In this document: positions 13,361-20,729 of the stretch, in pieces | Numbering within the stretch: position 1 is the stretch's first letter | How the letters are laid out: every line of letters begins with the position of its first letter | Assembly (NCBI GenBank): GCA_020161965.1 | Contig: JAIUNH010000009.1 | Span: forward strand, 1-21,128 | Source: Pseudomonadota bacterium | Lineage (GTDB): Bacteria; Pseudomonadota; Alphaproteobacteria; CACIAM-22H2 | Length of the DNA stretch: 21,128 nucleotides | Reading direction: 5' to 3' | Notes under the pieces: generated by a model | Databases searched by the model: none | The model's input: only the letters and a program-made list of their open reading frames with translations | What the model was told of the DNA's origin: nothing | Position numbers and translations under genes: made by a program

Positions 13361-15064
13361 TCAATTTGCCCAGGGCAACGTGCCCTTCGGCAAGCGATGC
13401 GCGACAAGGCCGAGGATCAGCATCAACACGATCACGGCAGCGACGGCGAGCGTCGAAACGGCAGCCGCCAAGGGTGAGTCGCCGCCTTCCTGCAACGAGA
13501 ACACCATCACGCCCAGCGTTTCGGAGCCCGACGACCAGAGCAGCGCCGAGACGGTAAGTTCGTTGAGGGCAGTGAGGAACACCAGGATGGCACCCGCCCC
13601 GGCGGCCGGGGCGACCATCGGCAAGGCGACATCGCGCAAACGCCGCCCGAATCCCGCCCCGGCGGCGGCGGCGGCTTCGTCCAACGCGGGATCGAGCTGC
13701 GCGAAGGCGGCACTGACCGGGCGCAACGCCAGCACCATAAAGCGCGCGACGTAAGCGAGGCCGATGATCCACAGCGTGCCGTAGATCGACACGCCGAGGA
13801 TCGGCAGCGGGCGAATGAAAGTGAGGATCGTCGCGATCGCCAACACGATGCCGGGTAGCGCGTAAGGCAGCTCGATCAACGTATCGAGGATCTTCACCAG
13901 CCTTGTGCGTCGCCACGCGGCGAAATAGGCGATGGGCATGGCGAGCATCACGCAGAGCAATGCCGCGATCCCGGCCAACAGGAAGGAATTGCCGAAGGCG
14001 CGCGACACGGCGTCCTGGCGGAAGGCTTCGACATAGGCGCGCAAGGTCGCGGTCGTCGCATCGAGCGTGACGCCGATCGCGGGCACGAGCGATTGCGCGA
14101 TCAACGCGACGAAGGGCACGATCGCGGCGAAGACCAGTGCGGTCCACAGGAAGATCTCGACGCCCAAACGCGCTTTGCCCAGATGCCACGGCTCCAACGG
14201 CATCGACGCGCCCGAGACGCGCGCATCGAGCGCCCGGCGCGCATGGGCGTGCAGCCACAGCATGGCGAGCGCGAATACGCCGATCAGTGCCGAGAGCGTG
14301 GCCGCTTGCGCCAGCACCGACGGGCCGAACCCGGCAAGGCGCTGATAGATGAGTGTCACGAGCGTCGTGTAGGAGACCGGAATGCCCAACAAAGCGGGCG
14401 TGCCGAAATTGCCGATGCTGGAGACGAAGGCGAGCAACCCGCCCGCCATGATCGCCGGGAACATCAACGGCAGAACGACCGTGCGCGCGACGACGATCCT
14501 TGTCGCCCCGCAGCCGCGCGCGGCCTCGATCGCTTCGCGCGGCAAAGCGCGCAACCCCGCACGCACCGCCAGAAACACCAAGGGGGCGTGTTCGAGGCCG
14601 AGCAGCCAGGAAATGCCGAAGCGGCCATAGAGCGGATTTTCCGAGCCCGGCGGCGGCGCCAAGCCGAACGCGCCGAGCAACGCGCTTTGCGGCCCCGCCA
14701 TGTTGATCCAGGCGAGGGCCGCGATCTGCGAGGGCACGACCAAGGGCAACACGAACACGAAGATCAGCGCCGCCTTGGCGCGGATATCGGTCAGCGCCAC
14801 GACCAGCGCGAAACCCACGCCCAGGAACAGCGAGATCGCCGTCCCCATCACTGAGGTTTCGAGCGTGTTCCACGCGGCGCGCCACGTGGCGATCGCGGTC
14901 AAGGCGCGTATGGCGATGGAAAGATCGAAGCCGCCGCCCCGTGGAGCGACGGCTTCATACAGCAATCTGGCGAGCGGCCAGAGCGAGACCAGCGCCACGA
15001 TCCCGGCGAGGGCGAAGAGCCAGCGGCGCTCGTCCGCCCCCGTCCGGATCGTGGAAATCCTCAC
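13361..15064 (-). CDS. ABC importer permease, fused two-domain FbpB type
   Basis: 567 residues with about twelve membrane segments forming two binding-protein-dependent transport domains in one chain, as in FbpB/AfuB permeases. Each half carries the EAA loop that contacts the ATPase: EAARGCGATRIVVART near residue 190 and DEAAAAAGAGFGRRLRDVAL near 470. The GTG at 15064 is chosen because it overlaps the binding-protein stop (GTGA), and the reading frame above it is only a shadow of that gene. An inner-membrane channel for the solute delivered by the upstream binding protein is the clear role; the solute is unknown. The cognate ATPase is not in this transcription unit but on the opposite strand 730 nt beyond its end. 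Confidence 0.93.
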   Translation of the reverse strand: MRISTIRTGADERRWLFALAGIVALVSLWPLARLLYEAVAPRGGGFDLSIAIRALTAIATWRAAWNTLETSVMGTAISLFLGVGFALVVALTDIRAKAALIFVFVLPLVVPSQIAALAWINMAGPQSALLGAFGLAPPPGSENPLYGRFGISWLLGLEHAPLVFLAVRAGLRALPREAIEAARGCGATRIVVARTVVLPLMFPAIMAGGLLAFVSSIGNFGTPALLGIPVSYTTLVTLIYQRLAGFGPSVLAQAATLSALIGVFALAMLWLHAHARRALDARVSGASMPLEPWHLGKARLGVEIFLWTALVFAAIVPFVALIAQSLVPAIGVTLDATTATLRAYVEAFRQDAVSRAFGNSFLLAGIAALLCVMLAMPIAYFAAWRRTRLVKILDTLIELPYALPGIVLAIATILTFIRPLPILGVSIYGTLWIIGLAYVARFMVLALRPVSAAFAQLDPALDEAAAAAGAGFGRRLRDVALPMVAPAAGAGAILVFLTALNELTVSALLWSSGSETLGVMVFSLQEGGDSPLAAAVSTLAVAAVIVLMLILGLVAHRLPKGTLPWAN

Positions 15065-16044
15065 TTGCCGAACAGATCGGCGAAGCGTTCCTTGTCGGCT
15101 TCGTCGCTGCGCAGAATTTCCGCGATCGGAATCGGCATCAGCTTGACGTTCGACAGGACGGGGAAACCTTCCGGCGCCTTCACTTCGTTGGAGACCGGCA
15201 GCATGCCTTGGCTTGCGGCCAAAGTCTGACCGTCGGGCGACAACACGAAATCGACGAAGGCGCGCGCGGCGGCCTGGTTCTTCGCCGTGCGCAAAATCGC
15301 GACCGGCTCGGTCACGAAGGTCGATCCATCGCGCGGGAAGACGAACTCGACGGGCGAGCCCTTCTTGTTGGCGTTGATCGCCATGAAATCGACGATCACG
15401 CCGTAGAGCTTCTGGCCGCCGGCGACCGCTTCGAGCACGGCGGGATTGCCGCGCGCGGCTTGCGCGCCATTGGCCTTCAGCGTTTCGTACCATTTCCAGC
15501 CGAGCTCCGGCTGGCGCACGACGGCACCCATATGGATGGCGGCGGCACCCGAGAACAACGGCGAGGGCATCACGACCTGGCCGCGCGCTTCGGCCTTGGC
15601 AAGATCGGCCCAGCCCGTCGGCTTCATCGACGCCGATTTGTTGTAGACGATGCCGGTGGTGATCAGCTTCGTGCCGAAATAGGTTTTGCCCGCGTCGAAG
15701 CTGCCGGCGGGCAAGCCGTCGGTCTTTGCCTGGGTATAGGCGAAGAGGCGGTTTTCCGCCTTCAGCGATTCCATCGTCATCGCATCGGCGATCAGCAGCA
15801 CGTCGGGCTGCGGATTGCCGGCGACGAATTCCGCCTGCAAGCGGTTCATCAGCTGCGTCGTGCCGTCGCGGGTGAAGCTGACTTCGACGCCCGGATGAAC
15901 TTTGCGGAACGCATCGATCGTCGCTTGCGCGTCGGCCTGCGGCTGCGAGGTGTAGAGCACCAGCTTGCCCGACGGCGCTTGCGCGGCGGCCGGAAGGGTG
16001 GCGAATGCCGCCAGCGCGGCAACGAGAACGGAACGACGGAACAT
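15061..16044 (-). CDS. ABC solute-binding protein, AfuA/FbpA-like, no iron tyrosine pair
   Basis: 327 residues with a clean signal peptide (cleaved after LPAAAQA, about residue 22), so periplasmic. LVLYTSQPQADAQATIDAF at the N-terminus, VVMPSPLFSGAAA near 160 and AARAFVDFVLSPDGQ near 260 place it in the COG1840 group of binding proteins. Members of that group bind ferric iron, but also sugar phosphates, 2-aminoethylphosphonate or phosphoglycerate. Iron-binding FbpA proteins use an adjacent tyrosine pair; the matching place here reads YGVIVDFMA with no YY, so a non-iron ligand is more likely. The ATG at 16044 has GGGAG 9 nt upstream, and the whole spacer lies in a hairpin stem. The stop overlaps the permease start. 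Confidence 0.9.
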   Translation of the reverse strand: MFRRSVLVAALAAFATLPAAAQAPSGKLVLYTSQPQADAQATIDAFRKVHPGVEVSFTRDGTTQLMNRLQAEFVAGNPQPDVLLIADAMTMESLKAENRLFAYTQAKTDGLPAGSFDAGKTYFGTKLITTGIVYNKSASMKPTGWADLAKAEARGQVVMPSPLFSGAAAIHMGAVVRQPELGWKWYETLKANGAQAARGNPAVLEAVAGGQKLYGVIVDFMAINANKKGSPVEFVFPRDGSTFVTEPVAILRTAKNQAAARAFVDFVLSPDGQTLAASQGMLPVSNEVKAPEGFPVLSNVKLMPIPIAEILRSDEADKERFADLFGK

Positions 16045-16097
16045 GAAGGCGGGCTCCCGGTTTCGGGGTTAGGAACGTGCCCCGATTACCCGCCTTC
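16045..16097 (-). promoter_or_regulatory. Structured leader abutting the solute-binding-protein start codon
   Basis: On the minus strand GAAGGCGGG (16097-16089) pairs perfectly with CCCGCCTTC (16053-16045), and the last of these bases is adjacent to the ATG at 16044. An inner CGGGG/CCCCG stem (16084-16080 with 16068-16064) stacks inside. The ribosome site GGGAG (16058-16054) is in the internal loop next to the outer stem, so the SD-to-AUG spacer is entirely double-stranded. This could control translation or be a chance GC-rich fold. Confidence 0.4.
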
Positions 16098-16121
16098 GGT
16101 TACACGCTTGTGACAATTCGT

Positions 16122-16937
16122 TCAAGCGCCCGCGCGCGCCAGCGACGCCGCCCGGCGGGTCATGAAGGCCGTGGCCAGGGCTGCGATCGGGCGCTGCAAC
16201 GCCCCTGTGGCGGGCAAGCCCACCGCCTTCAGCACCATCGCGATGCCGCGATCGATATGCTTGCGGCGATAGACCGAATAGGCCCGGCGCGCATAGGCGC
16301 GCGCGGCGACCGCGCGGTCATAGGGTTCCGGCCACATATTCGCGGCGTAATAGGCATAGGACAATTCGTCGTCCTCGGACTCCGCGATCCGTCCGAGACC
16401 GGTCCATACGCGCTTCATCCGGCCGATCTTGTCGCGCTCCAGGTAACGCTGCATGTGGTCGTAGAAAAGCTTGTAGTGGCGGAATTCATCGGCCGCGATC
16501 TTGCGGCAGATTTGCGCAAAGACCGGTTCGTCCGACGCCTCGGCCAATGCCGTGTAATAGGAACTCGTGCCGGTTTCGACGATGCAGCGCGCGATCAACT
16601 CGCCCGCCCGGCTGCCGCGGATCGATGAAGCCGAATCCAAAGGAATCTTGTAGCCGTCGGTGAAGCGCTTGAACGACGCGTCGAAATCCCAATTCGGGTC
16701 GGCCAGCATCGCCCATTTGGCGAGCGCCTTGCCGTGCTGGATTTCCTCGATCGCCCAGGCATCGACCGCCGGGCGGATCGTCTCGTCGCCGGCGAACACG
16801 TTGTTGAGATAGACGGCATAGTCGGCGCCGTTATGCTCGACCATCGCGGCGGCCTTGGCGACCGCGAGCAGATCGGGGTCGACCCGATCCGCACGGAACG
16901 CGGCCCAATCGATATCGTCGAGAGTCCAACCCGCCAT
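16122..16937 (-). CDS. Ferritin-like diiron protein
   Basis: 271 residues, cytoplasmic, mostly helical. A four-helix-bundle diiron site is readable in order: E34, E65-IQ-H68, E121 and E151-FR-H154, i.e. the E / ExxH / E / ExxH pattern of ferritin-like oxidases, acyl-carrier desaturases and rubrerythrins. The protein is longer than rubrerythrin erythrin domains and ends with an extra positively charged helical tail. The oxidation substrate is unknown. The start is the ATG at 16937, with AAAGGA 6 nt upstream; an ATG two codons earlier sits directly against that site and is unlikely. It lies 77 nt upstream of the solute-binding-protein gene on the same strand and may be co-transcribed. It is divergent from the aldo/keto reductase gene across 147 nt. 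Confidence 0.85.
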   Translation of the reverse strand: MAGWTLDDIDWAAFRADRVDPDLLAVAKAAAMVEHNGADYAVYLNNVFAGDETIRPAVDAWAIEEIQHGKALAKWAMLADPNWDFDASFKRFTDGYKIPLDSASSIRGSRAGELIARCIVETGTSSYYTALAEASDEPVFAQICRKIAADEFRHYKLFYDHMQRYLERDKIGRMKRVWTGLGRIAESEDDELSYAYYAANMWPEPYDRAVAARAYARRAYSVYRRKHIDRGIAMVLKAVGLPATGALQRPIAALATAFMTRRAASLARAGA

Positions 16938-17084
16938 GACCATTCCTTTGCTGGTGACGGTTATATGGCGCCGAATACCGCAACGCGCAAGAGCCCGCGT
17001 CGTCGTTCGGCCTTGGCGAAGCCCTTGTGAAATTTGCGGTTTTCGGGCACGACTCTCGCAATTCTTCGTTTCCGGAGCATCCCC

Positions 17085-18074
17085 ATGAAATACGTCCCGC
17101 TTGGCCGTTCGGGCCTGATGGTCAGCCGCGTGTGCCTTGGCGGCAATTCCTGGGGGGCCGCCGGGCGGCGCGCCTGGGCGGCGTTCGGACCGGAGGAAAG
17201 CGCGCCGTTCTTCAAACGCGCGCTCGATCGCGGGATCAATTTCTTCGATACGGCCGACGCCTATAACCTCGGCGTGTCGGAAACGATCATGGGCGAGAAG
17301 CTGATCGGCCTCGTCCCGCGCGACGAGCTCGTGATCTCGACCAAAGTCGGCTTGAAAATGGGCCCTGCCCCCAACGCCGTGGGTTTGGGTCGCAAACATC
17401 TGGTCGCCTCGCTCGACGCGCAATTGAAGCGCCTGAAGACCGACCATATCGACGTCTATCAGGTCCATCGTTTGGACAACGTCACGCCGCTCGAAGAAAC
17501 GATGGCGACACTCGACGGGTTCGTGCGCGCGGGCAAAGTGCGTTACATCGGCGGCTCGACGATGCCCGCCTATAAATTCGCACAGATGATCGCGATCGCC
17601 GACGCGAAAGGTTATGCGCGCCCCATCGCGATGCAGAATCTGCACAACGCGATCCAGCGCGAGGAAGAGCGCGAGATGAACGCGCTGTGCTTGGAACAAG
17701 GCGTCGGGCTCATCCCCTATTCGCCGCTGGCGCGCGGCTTCCTCGCCGGCAACCGCGTTAAAGGCGGCGGCGGGGACACCGAGCGTTCGAAGAACGACGC
17801 GGGTGCGAAGCCCGAGACCTACCGCGATTGCGATTGGGCGATCGCCGACGCGATTAAGGACATCGCGAAAACGCGCGGCGCCAAGCCCACGCAGGTGGCG
17901 TTGCTGTGGCTGTGGTCGAAACCCTATATGGCGGCACCGATCATCGGATCGACCAAGCTCGAACAGCTCGACGACGCGGCCGAAGCCGCCGATATGCCGA
18001 AGCTGACGGCCGACGAGGTTTCGCGTATCGAAACGCCGTATATTTGGCGGCCGCATCCGGGCTGGAACGGCTAG
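17085..18074 (+). CDS. Aldo/keto reductase
   Basis: 329 residues folding as a TIM barrel; these cytoplasmic enzymes reduce aldehydes or ketones with NADPH. The catalytic tetrad is complete: D55 and Y60 in FFDTADAYN, K87 in ISTKVG and H128 in YQVHRLDN. The region from about 200 holds LIPYSPLARGFLAG, typical of the AKR families related to yeast and bacterial YajO/Tas-type proteins, and APIIGSTKLEQL near the end forms the cofactor-binding phosphate loop. The physiological substrate cannot be inferred. The ATG at 17085 has CCGGAG 7 nt upstream and gives the normal KYVPLGRSGLMVS beginning; the longer open frame above it is not family-like. The next gene begins 52 nt later on the same strand. Confidence 0.95.
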   Translation: MKYVPLGRSGLMVSRVCLGGNSWGAAGRRAWAAFGPEESAPFFKRALDRGINFFDTADAYNLGVSETIMGEKLIGLVPRDELVISTKVGLKMGPAPNAVGLGRKHLVASLDAQLKRLKTDHIDVYQVHRLDNVTPLEETMATLDGFVRAGKVRYIGGSTMPAYKFAQMIAIADAKGYARPIAMQNLHNAIQREEEREMNALCLEQGVGLIPYSPLARGFLAGNRVKGGGGDTERSKNDAGAKPETYRDCDWAIADAIKDIAKTRGAKPTQVALLWLWSKPYMAAPIIGSTKLEQLDDAAEAADMPKLTADEVSRIETPYIWRPHPGWNG

Positions 18075-18088
18075 ACAAGCTTCGTTAA

Positions 18089-18123
18089 TCTCTCCCCCAA
18101 CGAGCCGATAATTCGGGGAGAGA
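18089..18123 (+). promoter_or_regulatory. Hairpin sequestering the Shine-Dalgarno site of the peptide-binding protein
   Basis: TCTCTCCCC (18089-18097) pairs perfectly over 9 bp with GGGGAGAGA (18115-18123), enclosing a 17-nt loop. The 3' arm is the ribosome-binding site itself, and the ATG starts 3 nt after the stem. Translation should be low unless the stem is opened by ribosomes, a ligand, temperature, a protein or an sRNA. No T-run follows, so it is not an intrinsic terminator for the aldo/keto reductase gene. Confidence 0.6.
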
Positions 18124-18126
18124 AAC

Positions 18127-19698
18127 ATGCTGAAGAAAATCCTGGCCGGTGCGGCCTTGGCGGCGCTGGCGATTCTGCCGGCGGCTGCGCAAGAGCAGCC
18201 CAAGCGCGGCGGCAATTTCATCTACGCGGTCGGCGGCGAACCCGACACGATCGATTGCCACGCCGCGACGAATTTCGCGGTGATCCATCATCTGGCGCCG
18301 CATTACTCGACGCTGGTGAAGTTCGACGCCAAGAACTATCCCAAGATCATCGGCGACACGGCGCGCGATTGGACGGTCTCGCCCGACGGCAAGACCTATA
18401 CGTTCCGTCTGATCCAGCCGATCCGCTTCCATGACGGTTCGGCGCTGACCTCGGCCGACGTGAAGGCGAGCTTCGATCGCATCAAGACGCCACCGCAAGG
18501 CGGGCGTTCAGCGCGCCGCGACCATTTCCAGGATGTCGCGTCGGTGGAAGCGCCCACGCCGGATACGGTCGTGTTCAAGCTGAACAACCCGAACCCGGCG
18601 TTTATGACGTATCTGGCCGCACCGTTTAACTGCATCTATTCGGCCGCCAAGCTCGCGCAAGATCCGCGCTATCCCGAAAAGGAAGTAATGGGCTCCGGCC
18701 CGTTCCGCTTCGGCGAGCGCGTGCCCGGCTCGCATTGGACGGGGACCCGCTTCGACGGTTATTTCCGCCAGGGCCAACCTTATCTCGACAGCTTCCGCGC
18801 CGTCGCGATGTCCGGGGCCGCGATGCTCAACGCCGTGCAAGGTGGTCAGGTGATGGCCGAGTTCCGCGGCATCAGCCCCGCCGAGAAGGCGCGCGTCGCT
18901 AGCCCGAAGGTCACGTTCCAGGAAGCGAATTGGCTGTCGGGCTTGATCTTGTCGTTCAACGTCGAACAGAAGCCCTTCGACGATGTGCGCGTGCGCCGCG
19001 CATTGTCGATGGCGCTGGACCGCTTCGGCGCGGAAGCGGCCTTGTCGCGCGTCAGCCAAGTGAAGGCGACGGGCACCTTGCTGCGCCCGGGCTACGAATA
19101 CGCGCCGCCGCGCGGCGATCTGACCAAATATCCGGGCATGACGCCGACCGCCGACATCGCCAAGGCGCGCGCCGAAGCCCGGCGTTTGCTGCAGGAAGCG
19201 GGCGTGCCGAACCTGAAATTCGAGATCATCTCGATGTCGCTGCCGCCCTTCCCCACCGTGGCGGTGTGGCTGATCGACCAATGGCGCCAGATCGGCGTCA
19301 CGGTCGAACAGCGCCAAGCCGAACGCGCGACTTACTTCGCCGCGCGCACGTCCGGCGCCTTCCAGGTGATGCTGGATTTCACGACCGAGTTCGCCGACGA
19401 GCCGAACTTCCAGCTGCGCCGGTTTATCTCGTTCGATCGCGTGCCCGGTTTCAACGTGTCGCGCCATCTCGACCGGCGCCTGGACGAAATCTTCGACCAG
19501 CAGGAACGCGAAACCGACGTCGCAAAGCGCAAGGCGCTGGTGCGCGATTTCGAGATCCATCTGTTCGATATGGGCTACACGGTGCCGCTGTTCTGGTTCA
19601 CGCGCATTGTGCCCCTCGCATCTAACGTGCGCGGCTGGGACATCACGCCGTCGCATCTGTTGGGTCAGGATTTGTCGGGCGTGTGGCTCGCCAACTGA
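18127..19698 (+). CDS. Family 5 extracellular solute-binding protein (peptide-type ABC)
   Basis: 523 residues, the usual size of DppA/OppA-type binding proteins. The signal peptide is MLKKILAGAALAALAILPAAA followed by QEQ. The mature protein starts with KRGGNFIYAVGGEPDTID, the standard entry of the family, followed by ARDWTVSPDGKTYTFRL and IRFHDGSALTSADV near 85-110. VRRALSMALDR near 290 and LLQEAGVPNL near 355 are further family blocks. It captures a peptide, nickel complex or similar solute in the periplasm for an ABC permease, but no permease or ATPase of the peptide family is in the window, so it is an orphan here. The ribosome site GGGGAGAG is strong yet locked in a hairpin. The gene ends at a strong terminator. 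Confidence 0.94.
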   Translation: MLKKILAGAALAALAILPAAAQEQPKRGGNFIYAVGGEPDTIDCHAATNFAVIHHLAPHYSTLVKFDAKNYPKIIGDTARDWTVSPDGKTYTFRLIQPIRFHDGSALTSADVKASFDRIKTPPQGGRSARRDHFQDVASVEAPTPDTVVFKLNNPNPAFMTYLAAPFNCIYSAAKLAQDPRYPEKEVMGSGPFRFGERVPGSHWTGTRFDGYFRQGQPYLDSFRAVAMSGAAMLNAVQGGQVMAEFRGISPAEKARVASPKVTFQEANWLSGLILSFNVEQKPFDDVRVRRALSMALDRFGAEAALSRVSQVKATGTLLRPGYEYAPPRGDLTKYPGMTPTADIAKARAEARRLLQEAGVPNLKFEIISMSLPPFPTVAVWLIDQWRQIGVTVEQRQAERATYFAARTSGAFQVMLDFTTEFADEPNFQLRRFISFDRVPGFNVSRHLDRRLDEIFDQQERETDVAKRKALVRDFEIHLFDMGYTVPLFWFTRIVPLASNVRGWDITPSHLLGQDLSGVWLAN

Positions 19699-19721
19699 TC
19701 GCTTAAACCGATCGAAGATGG

Positions 19722-19751
19722 AAACGCCGGGGCGAAATCCCCGGCGTTTTT
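19722..19751 (+). terminator. Strong intrinsic terminator after the peptide-binding-protein gene
   Basis: AAACGCCGGGG (19722-19732) pairs over 11 bp with CCCCGGCGTTT (19739-19749) around a CGAAAT loop, and the arm ends in TTTTT (19747-19751). It begins 23 nt after the stop codon. Read from the other strand the stem is followed by only TTTCC, so it may also weakly terminate the convergent hydrolase gene that ends at 19755. Confidence 0.9.
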
Positions 19752-19754
19752 ATT

Positions 19755-20591
19755 TCAGCACCAACCGTTCTCGTGCAGGAAGGCGGCGATCGCGTCGTTG
19801 AACGCATCCGCGATCTCGAAATAGGCCGAATGCCCGGCCTTGCCGAACAGCATTTCGCGCGCATTCGGGATTTTGCGCGCCAAGGCGGGCGCCAGGAACG
19901 ACGGGAACACGACGTCGTCCTCGCCCATCGCGAGCAGCACCGGGCAAACGATCCCGGCGGCGTCGGCCGGATCGCGCCAGCGCTTGAGCCGCGCGCGCAA
20001 CGCTTCCTTGTCGAGCCCGCCCGTACCCGCCAGCGTATCGATCGATTTATAAAGATGATGCAGCGCCGGCTCGGCCTCGGCATAGCGCCGCCCGGTCGCC
20101 GGATGGATTGCGGCTTCGCGCAAAGCCTCGCGTGCCGCGGCGGCCTTCGCCGACCATGCGTCGAACGCGGGCGGATCAAGATGACGCACGTCCAGCGTGC
20201 CCGATGTCGCGGCCAGCACCAAGGCGGCGACGCGCGAGGGGCGCGTTAGCGTCAATTCGACGGCGGCCCAGCCGCCCATCGATTGCGCGACCAGGGCGGC
20301 CTTCGCGATACCTAAATGGTCGAGCAGCGCTTCCAGATCGCCCGCGAAATCGGTGGGATCGGGCGGCAAAATCGCGGCGGTCGAAGGGGCGAAACCGCGC
20401 GCGGCCAAGGTCACGACCTTGTGTCGCCGGGCGAATTCGGGGACCTGCTGCCACCACGACAAATGATTGCCGCCCAGCCCGTGCAGGAACACGATCGGCG
20501 GGCCGTCGCCAGCGACTTCGTAGTAGAGACGTGCACCGGGACGCTCGACATACCCGGCGGTGATTTTCGGAGCCCAATCGGAATCGCTCAT
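19755..20591 (-). CDS. Alpha/beta hydrolase
   Basis: 278 residues, a complete alpha/beta hydrolase domain with no signal peptide, so cytoplasmic. The oxyanion-hole motif is FLHGLGGNHLSWW (35-47), the nucleophile is S104 in AQSMGG, the acid is D225 or D226 in MGEDDVVFP and the histidine is H254 in AGHSAYFE. A helical cap lies at about 145-215. The pattern resembles 3-oxoadipate enol-lactonase and related esterases, but substrate is unknown. The ATG at 20591 is preferred, giving MSDSDWAPK. A TTG at 20654 would add 21 residues of low-complexity, non-family sequence, though the ribosome site before 20591 is weak. It is divergent from the DUF1194 gene across 138 nt and converges on the terminator at 19722-19751. 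Confidence 0.9.
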   Translation of the reverse strand: MSDSDWAPKITAGYVERPGARLYYEVAGDGPPIVFLHGLGGNHLSWWQQVPEFARRHKVVTLAARGFAPSTAAILPPDPTDFAGDLEALLDHLGIAKAALVAQSMGGWAAVELTLTRPSRVAALVLAATSGTLDVRHLDPPAFDAWSAKAAAAREALREAAIHPATGRRYAEAEPALHHLYKSIDTLAGTGGLDKEALRARLKRWRDPADAAGIVCPVLLAMGEDDVVFPSFLAPALARKIPNAREMLFGKAGHSAYFEIADAFNDAIAAFLHENGWC

Positions 20592-20729
20592 AAGCGCAGT
20601 CTGCCACCATTCGAAATCAAAAGCAGGGCCGCGAAACCGAAAACAGCGCGACAAAACGGCCCGGACCGTGCAAGGCTAAACGCATCGTTACGTTGCCGCC
20701 GCGTCCGTTCCCCTGCCGGAGTTGCGCCG

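Noticed and set aside
15065..15493. Upstream extension of the permease frame
   Set aside because: It lies entirely inside the solute-binding-protein gene in another frame, and the GTGA overlap gives a natural start at 15064.
20592..20654. TTG start giving a 299-residue alpha/beta hydrolase
   Set aside because: The added 21 residues have no family likeness and no ribosome site precedes the TTG; the ATG at 20591 gives a normal N-terminus.
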